A DNA stretch of 13,780 nucleotides from Coriobacteriia bacterium (GCA_009785705.1 WQVS01000029.1:1-13780), one strand, 5' to 3'. Numbered from the stretch's first letter, positions 6,329 to 13,431 are shown. Notes: generated by a model not told the origin, from the sequence alone. Numbers and translations: made by a program.

Positions 6329-7024
6329 CTACTCTCCTTCTGGTGTTCTCTTTGTACTTCGTTTTCCTCGATCACTCCAAGAAAAACGAGGTTCTGTGCC
6401 TTCACGTAACCTCTTGATGTTTGCGTGATGAAGTACAGGAACAATAATACCAATCACTAATGCGAAAAGGGTGAAAGGCAAGCTCTGATATATCAGAGCA
6501 GTACTTATCGGAAAGGCAAGCGCTGTCACAATGGTTGCCACAGATACGTAGCGTGTGGCAGCTAGAACTGCAAAAAAGACTACAGCGGAGGCAAGAAATA
6601 CCCAGGGAAGTAAAGCAAGCATTACTCCAGCAGAAGTCGCTGCTCCCTTTCCGCCGCGAAATCCAATATAGGGAGAAGCCGTATGCCCTATGACAGCTGC
6701 AAGCGCAGAGGCAATAAGGAGCCATGCGGTCGCATCTGGACTAAGGTTTACCGTCGCTGCTATTGAGCGTGCCACAAGCACAGGCAAGGCTCCCTTTGCC
6801 ATATCCAACAGCAATATGCCAATTCCTGCCTTCGCACCCAGAACACGAAAAGTATTTGTCGCACCCAGATTACCTGATCCTTCTGTGCGCAAATTTACCC
6901 CAAACAAGGCTTTACCTATCATGAGAGAGAAGGGTATGGCTCCAAACAGATAGGCAAATAAGCTAACACACGCAAAGGTAGCCCACAAAGGCAAACTTAC
7001 GAGTGACTCAACAATAAAATCCAT
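6329..7024 (-). CDS. plsY: Glycerol-3-phosphate acyltransferase, acyl-phosphate type
   Basis: PlsY is an integral membrane enzyme that moves the acyl chain from acyl-phosphate to position 1 of glycerol-3-phosphate, giving lysophosphatidate. At 231 residues it is close to family length. The three conserved loops are visible: GAIPFS (28-33) leading to SGNLGATNTFR (50-60), GHTASPYIGFRGGKGAATSAGV (113-134), and HHANIKRLREGTE (199-211). Hydrophobic segments at about 12-33, 64-90, 97-115, 135-158 and 166-197 fit the usual multi-pass topology. The C-terminus adds a short basic tail (SDRGKRSTKRTPEGE). The start ATG 7022-7024 has GAGGAG ten bases upstream. The gap of 106 bases before it may hold a promoter that I could not identify. 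It is followed by gpsA, which supplies its substrate; PlsC, which uses its product, is further upstream. Confidence 0.96.
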   Translation of the reverse strand: MDFIVESLVSLPLWATFACVSLFAYLFGAIPFSLMIGKALFGVNLRTEGSGNLGATNTFRVLGAKAGIGILLLDMAKGALPVLVARSIAATVNLSPDATAWLLIASALAAVIGHTASPYIGFRGGKGAATSAGVMLALLPWVFLASAVVFFAVLAATRYVSVATIVTALAFPISTALIYQSLPFTLFALVIGIIVPVLHHANIKRLREGTEPRFSWSDRGKRSTKRTPEGE

Positions 7025-7130
7025 GAATGGACATGCTCCTCTTTAGACGAAAAATGACGCACGCAAGGTAATGCGCAACCCAATAGCCAATTTCTACCAG
7101 AAAACTTTAGCACAAGAATTGTACTCTTCT

Positions 7131-8633
7131 TTAGGTCTTGCGCTTAAATTTCATGATAACGGGGGTTCCTGACAGCTCAAAGTGCTCGCGCAGACGATTT
7201 TCCAGATAGCGCTGATAGCTGTCATCAACTAAGTTTGGATGATTGCAAAAGAAGGTAAAGCCTGGCGGTTCATAGTGTGTCTGTGCCATATACTTGATAC
7301 TAAGTTTCTGTGGTCCTCTGCTAACCGTATGCCCAAACTGGCGCAACTCCGTCAAGAAACGATTAAGGCTTGAGGTTGAATACTGGACACGATAGTTCCC
7401 AAAAACAGTAAGTACAGCATCTAGGATACGGTCAAGGCCGCGGCCGCTTTTTGCACTAACCCGCAACACAGGCGCCCAGGAGATAAACCCCAGGCGGTCT
7501 TCGATGCGATCCATAAGAATCTTGCGTGCTCTTTCAGCCTCATCAGCCAACTCAGCAGATTCCTGCTTCATAAGGTCCCACTTGTTCAGCAAGACCACTA
7601 TGGCACGACCACGCTCTTGCGCGTAAGACGCAATACGCTGGTCTTGGTCAGTCAGCCCAACCTCTGCATCAATCACCAGCAAGGTAACATCTGCACGGTC
7701 AATGGCACGCATAGCGCGCACGAATCCGTAGTATTCTACATCTGAATCGATGACCGCTTTGCGCCTAATGCCCGCAGTGTCTACTAAGGTAATCTCACGC
7801 CCTTTGTAGTTGAAGTCCGTATCAATAGCATCTCGTGTTGTTCCGGCTACTTCAGAAACGATGGAGCGGTCCATATTTGAAAGTCGGTTAGTCAGGGATG
7901 ATTTTCCTGCATTGGGTCTACCGATAACGGCCACCTTGATAGGGTCATCGTCGTTAAATACTGGCCTGCGACTGACACGTCTTTTCTCGTCTTCGTCTAA
8001 ATCATCAAAGTAGTCTTCAGCGAAATCGCCAGAATCATCGTAAAGGTCATCGGCATCTGCATGTGCCGTACTCGTGCCAGCTGCAGAAGACTGCCCGTCA
8101 CCTGCCACTGTCCCTATCGTGTCAGACTTAGGTAAGGCAGCAACAATCTCATCAAAAAGGTCACCAGTGCCCGTGCCATGAGTTGCAGACACAGGATAGG
8201 GCTCTCCTAGTCCCAGATTCCAGAACTCATAGGTTTCGCGCTCACTGGTGGGATCGTCCACTTTATTTACTGCAAGAAAGACGGGCTTCTTTGTTCGCTT
8301 AAGCAACCTTGCCAACGATTCATCATCTGCAGTAAGTCCTGTTTGCCCGTCTACAAGAAAAATAATCGCATCTGCTTGTTCCATGGCAACTTCAGCCTGA
8401 GTGCGAATGCCTGCCTGAAAAACATCATCGCGCGCCATCTCGATACCACCCGTATCAATCAAGATAAAGGAAGTTCCCGCCCAGTCAGCCTCATGATAAC
8501 TGCGGTCGCGTGTTACACCACGCTCGCCATGAACGATGGCGTCGCCACGCCCACTAATACGGTTAACAAAACTAGACTTACCCACATTGGGGCGTCCCAC
8601 AATTGCTATAACGGGCAATACTTCTCTAGGCAT
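7131..8633 (-). CDS. der: Ribosome-assembly GTPase Der (EngA)
   Basis: Der is a double GTPase required for maturation of the 50S subunit. Both G domains are clear: the first has GRPNVGKS (13-20), DTGGIE (60-65) and NKVD (123-126); the second has GRPNAGKS (238-245), DTAGI (285-289) and NKWD (350-353). The C-terminal KH-like domain ends in 'SGTPVIMKFKRK'. At 500 residues it is long for the family (about 435-490). The excess is mainly the linker at about 171-232, which carries a strongly acidic run (ADADDLYDDSGDFAEDYFDD) and is less basic than usual. The start ATG 8631-8633 has GAAGGAG ten bases upstream and overlaps the DUF512 gene stop by eight bases. The co-occurrence of a DUF512 gene with der is common in Clostridia and Coriobacteriia, which suggests a shared role in ribosome biogenesis, not proven. 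Confidence 0.97.
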   Translation of the reverse strand: MPREVLPVIAIVGRPNVGKSSFVNRISGRGDAIVHGERGVTRDRSYHEADWAGTSFILIDTGGIEMARDDVFQAGIRTQAEVAMEQADAIIFLVDGQTGLTADDESLARLLKRTKKPVFLAVNKVDDPTSERETYEFWNLGLGEPYPVSATHGTGTGDLFDEIVAALPKSDTIGTVAGDGQSSAAGTSTAHADADDLYDDSGDFAEDYFDDLDEDEKRRVSRRPVFNDDDPIKVAVIGRPNAGKSSLTNRLSNMDRSIVSEVAGTTRDAIDTDFNYKGREITLVDTAGIRRKAVIDSDVEYYGFVRAMRAIDRADVTLLVIDAEVGLTDQDQRIASYAQERGRAIVVLLNKWDLMKQESAELADEAERARKILMDRIEDRLGFISWAPVLRVSAKSGRGLDRILDAVLTVFGNYRVQYSTSSLNRFLTELRQFGHTVSRGPQKLSIKYMAQTHYEPPGFTFFCNHPNLVDDSYQRYLENRLREHFELSGTPVIMKFKRKT

Positions 8634-10155
8634 CAGATTTCAGCTCCTTCGCCCATTCTTTAGCATGGACGCGAATATCTGCAGCAAGTCCTGCTGCATT
8701 AGTTTCGTAAAATTTAATGCGGACTGATTGTTCCACAGCCTCTTTGATAAGTTGGTCGGCAGTGTAGTCATCTAAGGTCACAGCATCGTCATTGAAGATG
8801 CAGTCAGGAATCAAATAGAGATGTTTCTTAGCAAGGTCGGCACGACTTGCGCAATACCCTTCGCGCGCTTCATCGTCTTTCCTGCCGTTCTCCTCAAGCT
8901 TTTGCAGGTCTTCCAGAAGATAATCACTGTCTAGCTTTACTGCACGTAAAATATCAGCACCAGTCAGCAGTCCTGTCACACTGACATTGCCCCCAAAGTA
9001 GCGGTTCTTAACAGGCAGAAGTCGCAGCTTTCCGCCTGCTTGAATACCACCCAAGACTCCGAGCCAAGTTTGTGTAAGCAATTCCCCGCAGACAATAGTA
9101 AGAGCTTCTGCACTCGTCTGAGCATTCCCCATTTCAGCCTGAGGAAGTAGTGCTATGGCAGACTGCAAATCCTCAACATTGTCGCGGATATCGGTGATGA
9201 AGTTCAGCACCATACCAATGCCGTTTTCTAGCTGAGGGAACCCATCATAGTATTCGGGCAGTGGAAAGGGGGCATGCGCGTGAATGTAGAACTCGTCTGC
9301 CAGATAGACCCAGGTCAGTTCACGCTCTTCGAACTCTTTAAATTGATGCTTTTGAACCTGGTCTATAACAGACTTTGCCCACTCTTCTCTATCTGCAGGA
9401 ACCATGCTTGCAGAATTCAGCACTTCCTTAAGTCTTTGTGGCGCATATTGGGTAAAAGCCACAGGAACAATGCCAACACTCAATACATGAGGTAAGCGCT
9501 TTGAATCCTTGAGATAGTCCAGAGTTTCCTCGAGGACATCCCCATCGTTTACTCCTGGCACAAGAACAATTTGAACATGAAAGTCAATGCCTGCTTCAAT
9601 AAGCTCATCGAAGTTCTTTAAGGCTGCTGCTTGATTCTTGCCTATAAGCTGCTGACGTACCTTTTCGTCCGCTGCATGAAAAGACAGTCGCAGTGGACTA
9701 ATGCGCTGCTCGATAATGCGCTGTTTATCTGCATCCTTTAGGTTAGTTAGTGTAATAAAATTACCCTGCAGAAAAGAGAGTCGATAGTCATCATCGCGCA
9801 AACAAAGAGTTTTGCGCGCTGTTGCTGGCAATTGCTTCATAAAGCAGAACACACAGTCGTTCTCACAGCTACGCACGCCGTCATAGATAAGGTCATCGAA
9901 GACAATGCCCCAGCCGTCTTGTAGGCTTTCGCGCTGCAGCAAAACGGTGCGCAGATCACTAGCAGCATCGCTCACATCCGCACTGCCCGAAACTTCAAGC
10001 TCTAATTCTGGGCCATCACTTTCCCACATCCAATCAATGTAGTCAGAGACAGCTTCTCCGTTGATGGCATGGATGTACTCCCCTGCCTTTATTCCGGCAG
10101 CTTCCGCTGGAGAATTTGATTCTATCTTATCTATACGCGCAGCAGCTTTAGTCAT
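8626..10155 (-). CDS. PDZ/radical-SAM-like/DUF512 protein, uncharacterised
   Basis: Three parts are visible in this roughly 509-residue protein. Residues 1-60 resemble a PDZ domain (IDKIESNSPAEAAGIKAGEYIHAINGEAV). A middle part has an Fe-S/radical SAM-type cluster motif CENDCVFC (Cys97, Cys101, Cys104; spacing CX3CX2C), then a 'RDDDYRLSFLQGNFITLTNL' strand and barrel-like segments (PLRLSFHA, FHVQIVLVPGVNDG). The C-terminus is the DUF512 region, ending in a basic/acidic helix. The substrate is unknown. The start is ambiguous: ATG 10153-10155 (chosen) overlaps the ispH stop by eight bases, while ATG 10171-10173 adds six residues. Neither has a strong ribosome binding site, so translation is probably coupled to ispH. 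It also overlaps der downstream, so all three are likely made from one mRNA. Confidence 0.85.
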   Translation of the reverse strand: MTKAAARIDKIESNSPAEAAGIKAGEYIHAINGEAVSDYIDWMWESDGPELELEVSGSADVSDAASDLRTVLLQRESLQDGWGIVFDDLIYDGVRSCENDCVFCFMKQLPATARKTLCLRDDDYRLSFLQGNFITLTNLKDADKQRIIEQRISPLRLSFHAADEKVRQQLIGKNQAAALKNFDELIEAGIDFHVQIVLVPGVNDGDVLEETLDYLKDSKRLPHVLSVGIVPVAFTQYAPQRLKEVLNSASMVPADREEWAKSVIDQVQKHQFKEFEERELTWVYLADEFYIHAHAPFPLPEYYDGFPQLENGIGMVLNFITDIRDNVEDLQSAIALLPQAEMGNAQTSAEALTIVCGELLTQTWLGVLGGIQAGGKLRLLPVKNRYFGGNVSVTGLLTGADILRAVKLDSDYLLEDLQKLEENGRKDDEAREGYCASRADLAKKHLYLIPDCIFNDDAVTLDDYTADQLIKEAVEQSVRIKFYETNAAGLAADIRVHAKEWAKELKSDA

Positions 10156-11032
10156 TTTGTTCAACTTCGTCATCTATTTTGCTTATTCGTGCAACAACAC
10201 TTTGTAGCTGATCTTCTGGAGTCGATGCTCCTGCAGTAATACCCACTTTTTCAGCCCCCGCAAACCAAGCATCTTCAAGCTCTGCACTTGTCTCAATGTG
10301 GTAACTACGCGGACAAAACTCTTTACTGATTTCATAGAGTCTACGTGTATTGCCGCTATTGTGGCCTCCAACAACTATCATGACGTCAACTTTATGCGCT
10401 AGGGCTTCAGCAGCCTGTTGCCTACGCGTCGTTGCACTACAGATAGTATTTACCACACGCAGCTCTTCAACCTTGTCACGCAGCTCTTCAACAACTTCAT
10501 TTAGGGCATCTGCAGTTTGTGTGGTCTGAATAACAACCCCTACGCGCTCATTGTTTAAGTCTTCAATGGCAGGCAAGTCCGAGGCTCCGGTAACAACGTG
10601 GGACTTTTCTCCAGCGCGAGCATGAATACCAAAGACTTCAGGATGGTCAGGCTCCCCCACAATCAGTACGGTAAAACCTTCATCTGCTAGCTTCTCAGCG
10701 GCTTCTTGCACGCGCGCAACGTGAGGGCAAGTAGCATCTACAACCTGCACGCCACGCGCCTCTGCGTCCTCTATGACACTGGGCGCAACACCGTGACTGC
10801 GAATTATAAGGGTGCTTTCAACCTTCTCACAGGAAGACTTCAAGTCTTCAAGGTCAGAAACAACATCAACGCCAATCAAGCGCAGACCATCAACTGCCTG
10901 CGGGTTATGAATAAGCTCTCCTAGGCTTGCGACGGGTGCGCCCTTTGCTTTACGGGCAGCCTCACGTGCCAACTTCAAGGCACGTTCAACACCATAGCAA
11001 GTTCCCGCCGGACGGGCAACGTGGATTTCCAT
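10148..11032 (-). CDS. ispH: 4-hydroxy-3-methylbut-2-enyl diphosphate reductase
   Basis: IspH carries out the last step of the MEP isoprenoid pathway, giving IPP and DMAPP, using an oxygen-sensitive 4Fe-4S cluster. The three cluster cysteines are at positions 12 (PAGTCYGVERA), 102 (VDATCPHVARV) and 198 (NTICSATTRRQ), the expected spacing. Other conserved residues are the LIHNPQ loop (40-45) and RSHGV (78-82) histidines and the GGHNSGNTRRL motif. The 294-residue length is typical for the plain enzyme. The start ATG 11030-11032 has GGAGG eight bases upstream; an in-frame extension to 11083 is rejected because it overlaps plsC and has no family match. In many Clostridia ispH is fused to or followed by rpsA (ribosomal S1). 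Here there is no S1 domain, and the DUF512 gene follows instead, overlapping the stop. Confidence 0.97.
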   Translation of the reverse strand: MEIHVARPAGTCYGVERALKLAREAARKAKGAPVASLGELIHNPQAVDGLRLIGVDVVSDLEDLKSSCEKVESTLIIRSHGVAPSVIEDAEARGVQVVDATCPHVARVQEAAEKLADEGFTVLIVGEPDHPEVFGIHARAGEKSHVVTGASDLPAIEDLNNERVGVVIQTTQTADALNEVVEELRDKVEELRVVNTICSATTRRQQAAEALAHKVDVMIVVGGHNSGNTRRLYEISKEFCPRSYHIETSAELEDAWFAGAEKVGITAGASTPEDQLQSVVARISKIDDEVEQND

Positions 11033-11045
11033 ATTGAAGTCCTCC

Positions 11046-11879
11046 CTACCTTTCTGTTCGCGCGGTTTCAAGAGATTGAGCAAGACCGTCCATAATGAGC
11101 TCTGTTAGCTTTGCTATACGCTCTTTTCGTTTGTATTCGTCACTCGGGACAACTTCATCTGGCACCAGAGGTTCCCCAAAGCGAACCACAACACGAGGAA
11201 GGCGTGCCAGCTTCATGCCTTCAGGTCGGACAAGTTCTGTCCCAGCAATTGCCACAGGAATCGCAGGCACGTTATTGCGAATAGCCAACCAAGCAGCACC
11301 GCCAAAAGCCGCACCTAAGGCACGGTCTTTATCTGTCTGCATGTCTTCATTGCGCACCCGTGTACCCTCAGGGAAAATCGCTACGCTATCTCCCGCCTTA
11401 AGAGAGCGTGAAGCAAGGCGCAAGGTATCAAGGTCTGCTGCATCTGGCGAAATGGGAAATACTCCCGCAGAATCTAAAACCCAGGCAAGAAACTTACTGT
11501 TCCACAATTCGCGCTTTCCTAGGAAGCGCAAGGGCATCTTATAGCGCCTGCTCAATGCAAGGAGCACAAGACCATCAAGATAACTTACGTGATTGGGACA
11601 GAGTAGGCATGGCTCTTGTGAAATGTTCTCTGTGCCTGTCACGCGCACCCGAAACAAAGGTATCAGTATAATGGCTGCCAAAAAACGACAAAAGCTGTTC
11701 AAGCGCCATTTAGGCTCATCTTTTTTGCCAGCATTAACCAAGTGATACTGACGAAATCTAGTGTGCCTTGGCTCTTTTTTTGCTGGGGCAGCACTGGGTT
11801 GACTCTTTTGAGCTTGAGCATCCTTAGACTGCTCACCTTGAGAGGCAGAGCCATTGTCAGGCAGAGTCTGTTCACTCAT
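11046..11879 (-). CDS. plsC: 1-acyl-sn-glycerol-3-phosphate acyltransferase (PlsC family)
   Basis: PlsC adds the second acyl chain to lysophosphatidate, forming phosphatidate at the membrane. The catalytic HX4D motif is NHVSYLD (His97, Asp102) and the substrate-binding FPEGTR motif is at 169-174; 'PAIPVAIAGTE' forms the usual third block. A hydrophobic segment at about 64-77 (CRFLAAIILIPLF) can insert in the membrane. The first ~55 residues are unusual: a Ser/Gln/Ala/Lys/Pro-rich, low-complexity, probably disordered cytoplasmic extension that standard PlsC proteins lack. The start ATG 11877-11879 overlaps the cmk stop as ATGA, so translation is coupled. ispH begins 13 bases after its stop. 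The order cmk, plsC, ispH is a known Firmicutes-type arrangement, which supports the call. The exact acyl donor (acyl-ACP or acyl-phosphate-derived) cannot be seen. Confidence 0.9.
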   Translation of the reverse strand: MSEQTLPDNGSASQGEQSKDAQAQKSQPSAAPAKKEPRHTRFRQYHLVNAGKKDEPKWRLNSFCRFLAAIILIPLFRVRVTGTENISQEPCLLCPNHVSYLDGLVLLALSRRYKMPLRFLGKRELWNSKFLAWVLDSAGVFPISPDAADLDTLRLASRSLKAGDSVAIFPEGTRVRNEDMQTDKDRALGAAFGGAAWLAIRNNVPAIPVAIAGTELVRPEGMKLARLPRVVVRFGEPLVPDEVVPSDEYKRKERIAKLTELIMDGLAQSLETARTER

Positions 11880-12622
11880 GCGTACTCATCACCAATTTCA
11901 GGAAGTCCCTTGCAGTTGTCATCATCTGCGCCACCATCTGGACCACATACCCTGTCACGCACTTCTGTAGCAAGGTCAACAATTGCTTGAATGACCTCTT
12001 CTTCGTTCATATTTGTCGTGTCTAGCTCAACGGCATCTTCTGCAACTACTAAGGGTGCTATCTCGCGGTTAAAGTCTCTTTCATCGCGGTCTTTAAGTGC
12101 CTGCAAAGTCTTTTCAAAGTCACTGGGTAAGCCTCTTGCTTCATTTTGAAAGCTGCGTCGTCTAGCGCGCTCTTCAACACATGCCGTCAGAAATATCTTC
12201 AGTGCCGCATTAGGAAAAACAACTGACCCAATGTCACGACCTTCTACAACGTAGTTGCCCTTGCTGCCAAGCATGCGTTGCTTCGCTAGCATGTCACCAC
12301 GAAGCTCAGGGCATCCCGCAACAAGGCTCACAGCCCCATCCACCTGCGGAGTCCTAATGTGGTCAGTCATTTCTTCGTCCCCAAAATAGACGCGTGAAGG
12401 AAGGACTTCTCCCTCTTCGTAAGCAAAGCGGATTGTACGCGACTTACTAAACTCACGCAGAGCTACTCCGTCACGAAGGTCGATGTCGCGCTGCATGGCA
12501 CCAACAGCTACGGCACGATACATAGCACCTGTGTCCAGATAGTGAAAGTTCATGCGCAGTGCGACAGAGCGTGCAACACTAGATTTTCCAGAGCCAGCAG
12601 GCCCATCAATAGCGATAATCAT
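11876..12622 (-). CDS. cmk: Cytidylate kinase
   Basis: Cmk phosphorylates CMP and dCMP using ATP. Visible motifs are the P-loop GPAGSGKS (7-14), LDTGAMYRA (29-37), the VEGRDIGSVVFPNA strand (126-139) and the lid 'ERARRRSFQNE' (151-161) with 'RDERDFNREIAPL' (179-191). Usual length is about 220-230; this one has 248, with a distinct C-terminal addition of about 22 residues rich in Gly/Asp and two cysteines (CGPDGGADDDNC). The start ATG 12620-12622 gives MIIAIDGPAGSG and has AAGGGG ten bases upstream. The longer frame to 12697 would run into the upstream hairpin and is rejected. It is the first gene of the block cmk, plsC, ispH, DUF512 gene and der, with a -10 box about 30 bases ahead of the start. 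Confidence 0.95.
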   Translation of the reverse strand: MIIAIDGPAGSGKSSVARSVALRMNFHYLDTGAMYRAVAVGAMQRDIDLRDGVALREFSKSRTIRFAYEEGEVLPSRVYFGDEEMTDHIRTPQVDGAVSLVAGCPELRGDMLAKQRMLGSKGNYVVEGRDIGSVVFPNAALKIFLTACVEERARRRSFQNEARGLPSDFEKTLQALKDRDERDFNREIAPLVVAEDAVELDTTNMNEEEVIQAIVDLATEVRDRVCGPDGGADDDNCKGLPEIGDEYA

Positions 12623-12652
12623 ATAGAATATTCCCCTTAAAATCGAAGTCTT

Positions 12653-12658
12653 AGTATA
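12653..12658 (-). promoter_or_regulatory. cmk: Probable -10 box for cmk and its operon
   Basis: The minus strand reads TATACT (five of six to TATAAT), 30 bases upstream of the cmk start codon. No good -35 lies 16-18 bases upstream; the best hexamer there is CTTTCA, at the base of the upstream hairpin. Without a -35 the call is moderate, but a promoter is needed here because the next upstream gene is on the opposite strand. Confidence 0.4.
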
Positions 12659-12675
12659 ACAAATGTGTTCAAAGT

Positions 12676-12712
12676 GAAAGAGCAGCACCCGATGCACGAG
12701 AGCTGCTCTTTC
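12676..12712. repeat. Perfect 11-bp inverted repeat, terminator-like, upstream of cmk
   Basis: GAAAGAGCAGC (12676-12686) and GCTGCTCTTTC (12702-12712) are exact reverse complements separated by 15 bases. The stem is stable, with six G-C pairs, and its right arm ends in CTCTTTC on either strand. Neither strand has a proper U-tract, so it is only terminator-like. On the minus strand it lies just upstream of the cmk -10 box and could insulate it from transcription entering from the right. Confidence 0.6.
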
Positions 12713-12819
12713 TCCTCAAATATAATGCCAATGCAATGGGGGTCATCATATTGCATCAACACTTATCGCCCCGTATTGTGCAGCTATCTCCACAAATCTA
12801 CAAGTAAAATAATCCCAAT

Positions 12820-12833
12820 TGACAAAATTGTCA
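12820..12833. promoter_or_regulatory. Palindromic operator candidate TGACAA-AA-TTGTCA
   Basis: A perfect 6-bp inverted repeat with a two-base centre covers the -35 hexamer of the promoter facing the HTH gene. A dimeric repressor bound here would block that promoter. The obvious candidate is the HTH protein encoded 140 bases downstream; this is inference from position. Confidence 0.4.
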
Positions 12834-12856
12834 CGAAATTTTTCTATGATTATAGC
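12828..12856 (+). promoter_or_regulatory. Promoter candidate for the small HTH gene
   Basis: TTGTCA (12828-12833; five of six to TTGACA), a 17-base spacer and TATAGC (12851-12856; four of six to TATAAT) face the HTH gene. The predicted start near 12863 leaves a leader of about 110 bases. An upstream TTGACA at 12819-12824 is a better -35 by sequence but has no good -10 at the right distance. Confidence 0.4.
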
Positions 12857-12926
12857 TAAATCCGTAGTATTCTAGTCTGCGTGCTTTTTTATTTATGTTG
12901 GAACTATGAAAACTATAGGGAGAAAT

Positions 12927-12947
12927 ATGGGGTGTGTTTACTCTTAG
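12927..12947 (+). CDS. Possible six-codon leader ORF ahead of the HTH gene
   Basis: ATG 12927-12929 is preceded by AGGGAG at about six bases and reads MGCVYS before TAG 12945-12947. It lies between the predicted promoter and the HTH gene start at 12973. The ribosome binding site is better than expected by chance, but a frame this short cannot be judged without related sequences. The conceptual peptide has one cysteine and one tyrosine and no run of a single amino acid, so classic attenuation is not indicated. Confidence 0.2.
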   Translation: MGCVYS

Positions 12948-12972
12948 TCTCCACCGAAGGGATCGCCACACG

Positions 12973-13347
12973 ATGGATGAGCAGCAAGATTTTCACGGGT
13001 GCACGTGTACGCTAAATCAACGCATAAATGGTTGCTGTATCGCAAAACGATTTGGAAGAATTCTAAGAAAGGCACGAATCGAAGCATGTCTTTCTCCTAG
13101 CCAGCTCTCAAGAGTGATACGCAGGCGCTGCGGAGTCCACCATTCAGCCAGAAGTATCTATCGCTATGAGAGTGGAGTCCATTCACCTCCACTAGAATTT
13201 CTAGTGGTAGCCTCACTAGTGCTTAACCCAGAAATATTCAGTGACCTGCTAACGGAAATTCTCTCCCCTGGACTAATAGGAAGCTATAAGATGCAGTCAG
13301 CTGCAGCACACTACGACAACAGCGGCCAAATGAAACTCTTTGAATAA
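12973..13347 (+). CDS. Small HTH (XRE-like) DNA-binding protein, unknown target
   Basis: This 124-residue protein is the only complete plus-strand gene in the window. Residues about 24-80 fit an XRE/Cro-type helix-turn-helix: 'FGRILRKARIEACLSPSQLSRVIRRR', then 'SARSIYRYESGVHSPPLEFLVVASLVL'. The RYESG and PPLEFL pattern is typical of the family's recognition and following helices. An insertion (RRCGVHH, about 51-57) lengthens the turn between the helices. Cysteines at 10, 12, 21 and 22 in the N-terminal arm (HGCTCTLNQ and GCCIAKR) are unusual and might bind a metal or form disulphides; this is speculation. The start ATG 12973-12975 has GAAGGGAT about nine bases upstream; GTG 12934 would add 13 residues and has a poorer site. 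It sits alone between rplQ and cmk, in the opposite direction, with its own promoter and a strong terminator. I do not recognise a named family. Confidence 0.65.
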   Translation: MDEQQDFHGCTCTLNQRINGCCIAKRFGRILRKARIEACLSPSQLSRVIRRRCGVHHSARSIYRYESGVHSPPLEFLVVASLVLNPEIFSDLLTEILSPGLIGSYKMQSAAAHYDNSGQMKLFE

Positions 13348-13348
13348 G

Positions 13349-13393
13349 AAAAGGGGAAATCCTAGCGTAGTAACTACGTGGATTTCCCCTTTT
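13349..13393. terminator. Long bidirectional terminator between the HTH gene and rplQ
   Basis: AAAAGGGGAAATCC (13349-13362) and GGATTTCCCCTTTT (13380-13393) form a perfect 14-bp stem. The loop contains a second hairpin, CGTAG/CTACG, with a three-base turn. On the plus strand the stem is followed by one more T, giving TTTTT at 13390-13394; on the minus strand the right arm ends in CCCCTTTTCTT. It starts two bases after the HTH gene stop and lies 38 bases beyond the rplQ stop, so it can end both convergent transcripts. Confidence 0.9.
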
Positions 13394-13431
13394 TGAAAAC
13401 TCGACGCAAAGATGCGGTGTCTGGTGCGCTT

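Larger units (their letters stand above)
12623..12972. other. 350-base intergenic region between divergent cmk and the small HTH gene
   Basis: No protein-coding frame here has both a ribosome binding site and a family match. The region is AT-rich and full of short symmetrical elements: the 11-bp hairpin (12676-12712), a perfect 7-bp inverted repeat ATGCAAT/ATTGCAT (12731-12737 and 12750-12756), a consensus TATAAT on the plus strand (12721-12726) without a -35 partner, and the palindrome and promoter at 12820-12856. A small RNA on either strand is possible but cannot be supported from sequence alone. Confidence 0.5.

Noticed and set aside
6402..6725. Cysteine-rich minus-strand frame inside plsY
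   Set aside because: It is a shifted frame of plsY, which has all its family motifs in the other frame. There is no evidence for a second product.
7025..7130. Terminator or promoter in the der-plsY gap
   Set aside because: Only a weak AAGA/TCTT repeat and no convincing -35/-10 pair could be found, so no feature is recorded even though a promoter here is plausible.
11095..11544. 149-codon plus-strand frame opposite plsC
   Set aside because: Rich in Arg, Ser and Thr with no domain. It lies wholly antisense to a well-supported gene and has no promoter or ribosome binding site of its own.
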